Source of the DNA: Verrucomicrobiota bacterium
GTDB taxonomy: Bacteria > Verrucomicrobiota > Verrucomicrobiia > Opitutales > Opitutaceae
Assembly: GCA_023391285.1 (NCBI GenBank)
Contig: JAEWBF010000118.1
Coordinates: 1 to 34,212, forward strand
Direction: 5' to 3'
DNA: 34,212 bases
A program made the translations under genes and the position numbers. The notes under the pieces are model-generated. The model made no database searches and was not told the origin of the DNA. It was given only the letters and a program-made list of their open reading frames with translations. Shown here one piece after another: positions 28,682 through 34,212 of this stretch; the stretch's first letter is position 1; every line of letters begins with the position of its first letter.

Positions 28682-29965
28682 ATGCGGAGCTTGCGGCAGG
28701 CGCAACGCCTGGCACAGGGTGGAAGCGTGACTTCGACCAACTACTCCACGCTCTCGCGCGAAGAATTGATTGCGGTGCTCGAACGTCTTGAAAGCGAACG
28801 CGCGGAGTCGGAGCAGGAGTTGGTCGCGACCGTGAAGGAGTTGTGCGACGTGAAGGCGGCGCTCGACGAGCATTCGATCGTGGCGATTACGGATGCGCGG
28901 GGGAAGATCACGTATGTGAACGACAAGTTTTGCGCGATTTCGAAGTTCCGGCGCGACGAGCTGCTGGGGCAGGACCACCGCGTCATCAACTCGGGTTACC
29001 ATTCGAAAGAGTTTTTCCGCGATCTGTGGGAGACGATCGGGCATGGACGTGTTTGGCAGGGCGAGATCAAGAACCGGGCGAAGGACGGAACGTATTATTG
29101 GGTGGATACGACGATCTTCCCGTTTCTGAGTCCGGCGGGAAAGCCGGTGCAGTATGTGGCGATCCGCACGGACATCACGCAACGGAAGGCGGATGAGGCG
29201 GAGTTGGAGCGGTTTGCGGGGGATTTGGCGGAGAAGAACAAGGAGCTGGAGGCGATCGTTTACACGGTGTCGCATGACCTGCGCTCGCCCCTGGTGAATG
29301 TGCAGGGCTTCGGGAAGCAGCTGCAGCGCGCGTGTGAGAGGATCAAGGCGGCGATGGCGCTCGCGCCGGACGGCAAGGTCGCGGCGGACGCGTTGAAGCA
29401 GCCGGTGGACGAGGCGATTCCGCAGGCGCTGCGGTTCATCAATGCGGGCGTGAACAAAATGGAGATGTTGCTGGCGGGCTTGCTGCGTTACTCGCGGCTG
29501 GGGCGGGTGACGCTGACGATCGTGCCGATTGACATGAATGCGTTGCTGGCGGCGGCGGTGGCGGCGACGAAGTTTCAGCTCAATGAAGCGAAAGCGGAGG
29601 TGCGGCTGGAGTCGCTGCCGCAATGCTTGGGCGATCAGGCGCAGGTGAGCCAGGTGTTCGCGAACCTCATCGACAACGCGGTGAAGTATCGCGATCCGGA
29701 GCGACCGCTGCGGATCGTGATAACGGGGCGGACCGAGCGCGGGCGGTCGATCTATTCGGTGGCCGACAATGGCATCGGGATCCCGGAGGCGCATCAGCCG
29801 AAGATCTTCGAGATTTTCCACCGGCTGGATCCGGATGCGACGCAGGGCGAAGGGCTGGGCCTTACGATTGCGCAGCGGGTGCTCGAGCGGCAGCGGGGCA
29901 AGATTTGGGTGGAGAGTCGCGAGGGGGCGGGCTCGACCTTTCATGTTTCACTGCCGTCGGTGTGA
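28682..29965 (+). CDS. Soluble PAS-domain histidine kinase
   Basis: A 427-aa cytoplasmic kinase with no membrane helix. A short coiled coil (about 22-60) leads into one PAS domain with PAC motif (about 60-172; I-V-A-I-T-D-A-R-G-K-I-T-Y-V-N, then Y-V-A-I-R-T-D-I-T-Q-R-K). HisKA follows with His198 (T-V-S-H-D-L-R-S-P-L), then the ATPase domain (N-L-I-D-N-A-V-K-Y, D-N-G-I-G-I-P, G-L-G-L-T-I-A). This layout matches kinases paired with single-domain Rcp1-like receivers, and such a receiver gene starts 16 bp downstream. The first codon could also be the GTG at 28727, since the first 15 residues are not part of any domain. The PAS ligand is unknown. Confidence 0.92.
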   Translation: MRSLRQAQRLAQGGSVTSTNYSTLSREELIAVLERLESERAESEQELVATVKELCDVKAALDEHSIVAITDARGKITYVNDKFCAISKFRRDELLGQDHRVINSGYHSKEFFRDLWETIGHGRVWQGEIKNRAKDGTYYWVDTTIFPFLSPAGKPVQYVAIRTDITQRKADEAELERFAGDLAEKNKELEAIVYTVSHDLRSPLVNVQGFGKQLQRACERIKAAMALAPDGKVAADALKQPVDEAIPQALRFINAGVNKMEMLLAGLLRYSRLGRVTLTIVPIDMNALLAAAVAATKFQLNEAKAEVRLESLPQCLGDQAQVSQVFANLIDNAVKYRDPERPLRIVITGRTERGRSIYSVADNGIGIPEAHQPKIFEIFHRLDPDATQGEGLGLTIAQRVLERQRGKIWVESREGAGSTFHVSLPSV

Positions 29966-29981
29966 AAAGGAGGAGGCCAGC

Positions 29982-30449
29982 ATGTTTTTCAGCACACACG
30001 ATCCCATGAAGAATGAACCTGTTATCCTGATCGTCGAAGACGATGAAGGGCACGCGATCCTGATCCGGCAGAACCTGGAGGCGGCGGGACTGAACAACCG
30101 CATCGAGCATTTTCGCGATGGGCAGGCGGCGTTGGATTTTTTCTACAAGCCGGGGAATGCACGGACGGCGCAGGCGAATGAAACGTATCTCGTGCTGCTG
30201 GATATCCGGATGCCGAAGGTGGATGGGATCGAAGTCTTGCGGCGGCTGAAGTCGGATCCCGAGTTGCACAAGTTGCCGGTGATCATGTTGACCACGACGG
30301 ACGACGTGCGCGAGGTGGAGCGGTGTCACCAGCTGGGGTGCAACGTGTATATGCAGAAACCGGTGGATTATGAGAGATTCGCGGAAGCGATTCGGCGGCT
30401 TGGGCTGTTTGTGACGCTGTTATTGGTGCCGCCGGTGAAGAAAGTGTGA
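29982..30449 (+). CDS. Single-domain response regulator (Rcp1-like)
   Basis: A 155-aa receiver. The start is the ATG at 29982, five bases after AGGAGG (29971-29976), the best ribosome-binding site in the window; M9 is a second choice. The acidic pocket is E19-D20-D21, the phospho-acceptor Asp74 (L-L-D-I-R-M-P), with switch residues in M-L-T-T-T and Lys in M-Q-K-P-V-D. The longer loop before Asp74 (F-F-Y-K-P-G-N-A-R-T-A) is typical of Rcp1-type receivers, which act by protein contact and have no output domain. It is probably phosphorylated by the PAS kinase encoded just upstream. Confidence 0.93.
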   Translation: MFFSTHDPMKNEPVILIVEDDEGHAILIRQNLEAAGLNNRIEHFRDGQAALDFFYKPGNARTAQANETYLVLLDIRMPKVDGIEVLRRLKSDPELHKLPVIMLTTTDDVREVERCHQLGCNVYMQKPVDYERFAEAIRRLGLFVTLLLVPPVKKV

Positions 30450-30455
30450 GGGCTG

Positions 30456-30481
30456 GCGGGGTCGGGAGACCCCGCCCTACA
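30456..30481. repeat. GGCGGGG-type palindromic repeat (canonical copy)
   Basis: Identical over 26 bp to 4511-4536. It lies between the Rcp1-like gene and the receiver-kinase gene, 9 bases before the latter's ATG, so its hairpin could affect translation or mRNA stability there. Confidence 0.85.
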
Positions 30482-30490
30482 AGGATCACG

Positions 30491-31555
30491 ATGGATGCGG
30501 AAAACAAAGCGGTGGTGTTGGTGGTGGATGATGATGAGGGGTTGTTGATCCTCATGGCGGACGTCTTGCGCGAAGCGGGGCACGACGTGGTGACGGCGAG
30601 TTCGGGGGCGGCGGCGGCGAAGCGGATGGCGGAGCGAATGCCGGACCTGATGGTGTTGGATTTGAAATTGAAGGACGTGGGCGGACCGGAGTTGTTGAAG
30701 CGGTTGCGGAAGGAATCGCTGGCGGTGCCGTTCATCGTCGTGACGGGCCAAGGCGACGAGAAGATCGCGGTTGAAGTGATGAAGGAAGGGGCGCGGGATT
30801 ATGTGATGAAGGATTCGGCGATGCTGGACCTGTTGCCGGCGGTGGTGGAAGGGGCGTTGACCTCGATCGAGCGGGATCGCGCGCTGGAGGAGGCGCAGCG
30901 GACGCGGTGGCGGTTGGAGAAGGAAGTGTTGGAAGTGAGCGAGCGGGAGCAGCACCGGATCGGGCAGGATTTGCACGACGGGCTGGGGCAGCAGTTGACG
31001 GCGATCGAGATGATGTGCGCGTCGTTGAAGGAGGACGTGGTGGCGCAGCCGGAGATCGCGAGGCAGGTGGACCGGATTGGCGGGATGTTGCGCGAGGCGA
31101 TTTCGCAAACGCGCTCGATGGCGCGCGGGCTGGTGCCGGTGAAGGACGAGCCGGAGGCGTTGTGGGCGAGTTTGGTGGAGCTGGCGGAGCGGACGAATTC
31201 GCTAGGGCGCGTGAAGTGTGTTTTTGAATACGCTGTGCCGGTGGCGGTGGAGGACAATGCGGTCGCGGGACACCTGTATCGGATCGCGCAGGAAGCGGTG
31301 AACAATGCGGTGAAGCACAGCGGGGCGAAGGCGGTGACGCTGGCGTTGGAGGAAACGGAAGATGGAGGGCTGGAGCTGACGGTGAAAGACGACGGACGTG
31401 GCTTCGAAAAAACGAAAGGGCGCGGAATGGGGCTGCAAGTGATGGAGCATCGGGCGGCGGTGATCGGAGCGGAGTTGATGGTGGAATCGAAGGCGGGGAA
31501 AGGGCTGACGATTCGCTGCCGGTGGACTCGGAACGGGCGGACCGGCGTGAGGTGA
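30491..31555 (+). CDS. Receiver-HisKA_3 histidine kinase (NarX/DegS-type core)
   Basis: A 354-aa soluble protein from the ATG at 30491, with AAGG six bases upstream. An N-terminal receiver spans about 6-122 with D13-D14-D15, phospho-acceptor Asp57 (V-L-D-L-K-L) and V-M-K-D. A short coiled coil (about 125-152) leads to HisKA_3 with His162 (H-R-I-G-Q-D-L-H-D-G-L-G-Q-Q-L) and an ATPase domain (R-I-A-Q-E-A-V-N-N-A-V-K-H, D-D-G-R-G-F, G-M-G-L-Q-V-M). HisKA_3 kinases phosphorylate LuxR-type regulators, and one follows 75 bp downstream. Its receiver could accept phosphate from the PAS kinase two genes upstream, which would join the four genes in one relay; that is inference. Confidence 0.92.
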   Translation: MDAENKAVVLVVDDDEGLLILMADVLREAGHDVVTASSGAAAAKRMAERMPDLMVLDLKLKDVGGPELLKRLRKESLAVPFIVVTGQGDEKIAVEVMKEGARDYVMKDSAMLDLLPAVVEGALTSIERDRALEEAQRTRWRLEKEVLEVSEREQHRIGQDLHDGLGQQLTAIEMMCASLKEDVVAQPEIARQVDRIGGMLREAISQTRSMARGLVPVKDEPEALWASLVELAERTNSLGRVKCVFEYAVPVAVEDNAVAGHLYRIAQEAVNNAVKHSGAKAVTLALEETEDGGLELTVKDDGRGFEKTKGRGMGLQVMEHRAAVIGAELMVESKAGKGLTIRCRWTRNGRTGVR

Positions 31556-31581
31556 CGTGTTGCGGCAGAGGGACTCGGACT

Positions 31582-31609
31582 GGATTCTTCGCTTCGCTCA
31601 GAATGACAG
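31582..31609. repeat. GGATTCTTCGCTTCGCTCAG repeat (REP-like)
   Basis: ATTCT and AGAAT form a short dyad around TCGCTTCGCTC, with the tail GACAGG. From memory this motif, or a near match, recurs in intergenic DNA of many unrelated bacteria. It lies between the receiver-kinase and LuxR-type regulator genes, and only one copy is present here. Confidence 0.6.
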
Positions 31610-31630
31610 GTTGTTTTTGATTATTCCGCT

Positions 31631-32320
31631 ATGGCTCAGACCTCGTTGCCCTCTTCGGATACCGGACGTAAGCGGATTTTGATCGTGGACGATCATCCCT
31701 TCATGCGGGCGGGCTTGGGGCAGTTGATCGACAAGCAGCCGGGGATGATGGTGTGTGGGGAGGCGGGAGATCCGGCGGCGGCGATGAAGGAGTTGGAGAA
31801 GGGACAGGTGGATCTCGTGCTGACGGACATCACGATGCCGGGGCGGAGCGGGATCGAGTTTATCAAGGATTTGCAGGCGGTGTATCCGCAGCTGCCGATC
31901 CTGGTGATCTCGATGCACGACGAGGTGATTTACGCGGAGCGGGTGCTGCGGGCGGGTGCCCGCGGCTACATCATGAAGGAGGCGGGCGGGGAGAATCTGC
32001 TGGCGGCGCTGCGGCGCGTGCTGGAGGGGGATGTTTACGTGAGCCCGAAGATGTCGGCGCGGTTTCTGGACAACATGTCGGGGCGCAAGCCGCGCGGGTC
32101 GACGTCACCGATCGAGAAGCTGACCGATCGTGAGTTCGAGGTATTTCAACTGATCGGGCAGGGCAAGAGCACGCGCGACATTGCGAAGCAGCTGAACCTG
32201 AGTTCGAAGACGGTCGACGTGCATCGTGGGCACATCAAAGAGAAACTTGGTCTGCAGGACACGACGGCGTTGGTGCGGCACGCGGTGCGCTGGGTGGAGA
32301 CGCAGAGTCTGGATGAGTGA
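31631..32320 (+). CDS. NarL/LuxR-type response regulator
   Basis: A 229-aa regulator. The receiver (about 14-130) has D20-D21, phospho-acceptor Asp66 (L-T-D-I-T-M-P), S-M-H at the switch and Lys in I-M-K-E. The LuxR/NarL helix-turn-helix (about 162-215) reads L-T-D-R-E-F-E-V-F-Q-L-I-G-Q-G-K-S-T-R-D-I and S-S-K-T-V-D-V-H-R. It is the DNA-binding output of the four-gene signalling cluster, most likely driven by the HisKA_3 kinase just upstream. Target genes are not identifiable. Confidence 0.94.
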   Translation: MAQTSLPSSDTGRKRILIVDDHPFMRAGLGQLIDKQPGMMVCGEAGDPAAAMKELEKGQVDLVLTDITMPGRSGIEFIKDLQAVYPQLPILVISMHDEVIYAERVLRAGARGYIMKEAGGENLLAALRRVLEGDVYVSPKMSARFLDNMSGRKPRGSTSPIEKLTDREFEVFQLIGQGKSTRDIAKQLNLSSKTVDVHRGHIKEKLGLQDTTALVRHAVRWVETQSLDE

Positions 32321-32354
32321 GGGGGCGAGCGGGCGGTGATCGAAGACGGGAGGA

Positions 32355-32381
32355 GACGAAACGCTCACGCGTTTCGCTACG
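32355..32381. repeat. GACGAAACGCTCACGCGTTT repeat, single copy
   Basis: A 27-bp copy of the repeat found three times at 7076-7169, here with TTTCGCTACG as its end. GCGAAACGCGT is complementary to part of GACGAAACGCTCACGCGTTTC, so it can form a hairpin. It lies between convergent genes, directly against the stop codon of the M56 peptidase gene. Confidence 0.8.
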
Positions 32382-33728
32382 TCACGGGGTGGCTTTGATG
32401 TAGTAGCCGGTGCATTTCCACGTGCCGTCGGATTCTTTGGAGAAGGTGACGGTTTCGATGGTTTTCGGGGCGCGCTCGAAGGCGGTGTTGAATTGAGCGA
32501 GGACGAACTCGCCTTCGATTGGGCCGGTGGGAGAAGGCAGCGTGGTGACGAACTTCGCGCTGAGCAGGCGGCGAGACGAGGAGGAGCCGAGAGGTTTGCG
32601 GACTTGATTGAGGGCGGCAGTCCAGGCGTCGCGGGAAATGGCTTTTTGAAAAGCGGCACTGGCGGTGTCCCAACTGCGGCCGTAGTGGTCGTTGTCGACG
32701 TCGGCGAGCCAGGTATTCATGGCGGCGACGGCGGCGTCTTTGGCGTTGGCGGCTTCGTCGGCGCGGGCGGATTGGAGGAGGAGCAGGCAGGCGAGCGAGA
32801 GGGAGACGAGGAATGCGACAGCGGGAAGGCGGAGGAGGGAGGGGTGGCGGGCGATCATGACGATGCGGTTTTTGAGGTGGGCGAGCGATTCCCCGAGGGC
32901 GAGGGCGCCCGCGGGAGCGGGAAAGGATTGGGCGTGGCGCAGCGCGGCGAGGAGGGTTTCGCCGTATTCAGAATGTTGGGACGCGGGGAGCCAGCCGAGG
33001 GCGTTGGCATCCGCGGCAATCTCGCGAAATCCGAGCCAGCGGCGGGCGGCGACGTGGGCGAATGGGTTGAACCAGTGGACGGCGCTGACGAGCGTGAAGG
33101 CCCAGTGGAGGGCGAGGTCGATGGAGCGGAAATGAGCGAGCTCGTGAAGAAGGATGGCGCGGATTCGATCCGGCGGAAGGTCGGCGGCGAGGCTGGCGGG
33201 GAGAAGGATGCGAGGACGGAGCCAGCCGAGCAGGGCGGGGGCGGCGATGCGGTCGGAGACGACGAGACCGATGGGTGCCGTGACGCGAGCGCGAGCCTTG
33301 GCGTCTTCGAGCAGATCGAGGAGTGAAGCGTCGGTGGAGAGCCGCTCGCGGGACCAGCGACACTGGGTGCGAACGGTGCGGACGATGACGAGGCCGAGCG
33401 AGGCGGTGCAGCCGGCGGCCCAGAGTGCAACGAGGAAGCGCTCGAGCGACGACGGGGACGACGGGGCGGACGCTGGCCCGCCGGGGATGGGATCGGGAAC
33501 GATTGGGTCGGGCAGGAGAGTGACCGCGCGTTGGAGATCGTGGAGCGCCGAAGGAAGTCGCGGGGCGTGGTGCAGGTTGAGCGGGAGAAGAAAGGCGATG
33601 GCGACGAGCCACCACCAGAGGCGCCGACCCTGGGGGTGCATGTGTCGTGCGAGCGCGAATTCCACGACCGCGACGAGCGCGAAGAGGAGGGTGCCGCGAA
33701 GCGTGAGCTCGGCCAAGGCGTGGAGCAT
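32382..33728 (-). CDS. M56-family membrane peptidase with C-terminal DUF4019
   Basis: A 448-aa BlaR1/MecR1-like protein from the ATG at 33728, two bases after the BlaI-type stop codon. Three or four transmembrane helices lie in the N-terminal half (about 9-27, 38-52, 97-117 and 205-222). The zinc-protease site is H195-E196-L-A-H199, with the third ligand probably E236 (F-R-E-I-A-A-D). Another helix is at about 302-322. The extracytoplasmic tail (about 325-448) matches DUF4019 (M-N-T-W-L-A-D-V-D-N-D-H-Y-G-R-S-W) instead of the penicillin-binding domain of true BlaR1, so it probably does not sense beta-lactams. It presumably cleaves or controls the repressor encoded upstream in response to an unknown envelope signal. 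Confidence 0.9.
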   Translation of the reverse strand: MLHALAELTLRGTLLFALVAVVEFALARHMHPQGRRLWWWLVAIAFLLPLNLHHAPRLPSALHDLQRAVTLLPDPIVPDPIPGGPASAPSSPSSLERFLVALWAAGCTASLGLVIVRTVRTQCRWSRERLSTDASLLDLLEDAKARARVTAPIGLVVSDRIAAPALLGWLRPRILLPASLAADLPPDRIRAILLHELAHFRSIDLALHWAFTLVSAVHWFNPFAHVAARRWLGFREIAADANALGWLPASQHSEYGETLLAALRHAQSFPAPAGALALGESLAHLKNRIVMIARHPSLLRLPAVAFLVSLSLACLLLLQSARADEAANAKDAAVAAMNTWLADVDNDHYGRSWDTASAAFQKAISRDAWTAALNQVRKPLGSSSSRRLLSAKFVTTLPSPTGPIEGEFVLAQFNTAFERAPKTIETVTFSKESDGTWKCTGYYIKATP

Positions 33729-33730
33729 GG

Positions 33731-34111
33731 TCAGGGCTTGCGCGCGTGGCGCAGCAGTTCCTCGAGCTGCTTGATTTCGTCTTTGCGAAGCCGGCGCGAT
33801 TTCGCGAAGTGGGCGACGAGAGGCGAAAGGGAGCCGTCGAACACGCGGTCGAGAAAGGATTCGGCTTCGGCGGCCTGGCAGTCGGCGGCGGTGACGGCGG
33901 GGGAGTAGAGGTAGGCGTTGCCCTGCTTTTGGAAGGTGAGCGCGCCTTTGTTCACGAGCCGGTTGAGGAGGGTCTTGATGGTTGCGGGCGACCAGTCGTT
34001 GGGTTCGGCGAGGGCGTCGATCACGATCTGAGCGCTGCTCGGTTCTGACTGACGCCAGAGCACCTTCATGACCTCCCATTCGGCGGAAGAGATCTGCGGG
34101 ACAGGGGGCAT
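33731..34111 (-). CDS. BlaI/MecI-type transcriptional repressor
   Basis: A 126-aa winged-helix repressor. The family N-terminus I-S-S-A-E-W-E-V-M-K-V-L-W is intact near residues 7-19, so the ATG at 34111 is the correct start. The DNA-recognition segment is S-P-A-T-I-K-T-L-L-N-R-L-V-N-K-G-A-L, and the C-terminal helices (about 80-126) dimerise. Two palindromes with TTTAC/GTAAA arms lie just upstream (34110-34125 and 34136-34149), as expected for autoregulation. The M56 peptidase gene follows immediately and should release repression. Because the first palindrome runs into the ATG, there is no room for a ribosome-binding site, and the mRNA may be leaderless. Confidence 0.93.
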   Translation of the reverse strand: MPPVPQISSAEWEVMKVLWRQSEPSSAQIVIDALAEPNDWSPATIKTLLNRLVNKGALTFQKQGNAYLYSPAVTAADCQAAEAESFLDRVFDGSLSPLVAHFAKSRRLRKDEIKQLEELLRHARKP

Positions 34112-34125
34112 TTACACGTGTAAAT
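34110..34125. promoter_or_regulatory. BlaI-type operator 1, perfect 16-bp palindrome
   Basis: ATTTACACGTGTAAAT is perfectly self-complementary and contains the TACA/TGTA core typical of BlaI/MecI/CopY sites. It overlaps the first base pairs of the repressor start codon. Confidence 0.85.
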
Positions 34126-34135
34126 GGAGCGGCTG

Positions 34136-34149
34136 TTTACGTGTGTAAA
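34136..34149. promoter_or_regulatory. BlaI-type operator 2
   Basis: TTTAC-GTGT-GTAAA, 25 bp centre to centre from operator 1, with the same arms but a changed middle. Two sites with this spacing would lie on nearly the same helix face only loosely (about 2.4 turns), suggesting separate dimers. Confidence 0.75.
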
Positions 34150-34212
34150 TAGAAAAGGTTTTGATTTTGGAGTGGCGGGGGCTTGGGGGCTAAACGAGCC
34201 CGACGAGGACCG
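34150..34212. other. Window end without gene
   Basis: The last 63 bases hold an AT-richer stretch (AGAAAAGGTTTTGATTTTGG) that may carry the promoter of the BlaI-type gene, then G-rich sequence. No gene is visible. Confidence 0.5.

Noticed and set aside
28357..28740. 127-codon minus-strand frame between the AraC-type and kinase genes
   Set aside because: Overlaps both genes and lacks domain or composition evidence.
28597..28791. 64-codon ORF before and overlapping the PAS kinase start
   Set aside because: Overlaps the kinase coding region in another frame, has no ribosome-binding site and no recognisable domain.

Overview
The window reads as a GC-rich chromosomal segment of a Verrucomicrobiota bacterium, most likely Opitutaceae (inferred from gene content; no marker gene is present to prove it). 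Pointers are a TonB-dependent receptor with an N-terminal carboxypeptidase-regulatory-like domain, a DUF4038/GH140-type glycosidase beside a Tat-exported Gfo/Idh/MocA oxidoreductase, a PocR-AraC regulator, and several families of short palindromic intergenic repeats. I see no tRNA, rRNA, CRISPR array, transposase or phage gene. About 28 protein genes are well supported.

Layout. 65-2717 (minus): an ECF sigma factor, a zinc-finger anti-sigma factor with a HEAT-like exported domain, and an exported DUF4097 protein. 2967-4484 (plus): a Tat-exported metallo-beta-lactamase-fold hydrolase, a doubtful 52-aa ORF and a LapA-like membrane protein. 4552-8774: an alpha/beta hydrolase with Asp at the nucleophile position behind a 29-bp palindrome, a GH140-like glycosidase and a Gfo/Idh/MocA oxidoreductase. 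8882-14771: a CPBP intramembrane protease, a His-rich COG0523 metallochaperone and a large TonB-dependent receptor.

14934-22307 (minus) is a heavy-metal module: an exported Cys/His-rich protein, a CzcC-like outer-membrane factor, a 129-aa lipoprotein that looks like a membrane-fusion adaptor stripped of its middle domains, a CzcA-like RND pump, a possible 28-aa Cys-rich peptide, a CNNM/CorC-type transporter and a His-rich lipoprotein. The outer-membrane factor, mini-adaptor and pump overlap by 4 bp each, so they are translationally coupled. Divergent from this module lie a DegP-type protease and an OmpR/histidine-kinase pair (22449-26281), which plausibly handle envelope or metal stress.

26550-28492 (minus) holds a small helical protein, an unknown helical His-rich protein and a PocR-AraC regulator. 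28682-32320 (plus) is a four-gene signalling cluster: PAS kinase, single-domain receiver, receiver-NarX-type kinase and LuxR-type regulator. 32382-34111 (minus) is a BlaI-type repressor with an M56 membrane peptidase carrying DUF4019, preceded by two operator-like palindromes.

The most distinctive points are the compact adaptor in the RND operon, a copy of a genome-interspersed palindromic repeat read in frame inside the pump gene, and the density of short repeat families between genes.
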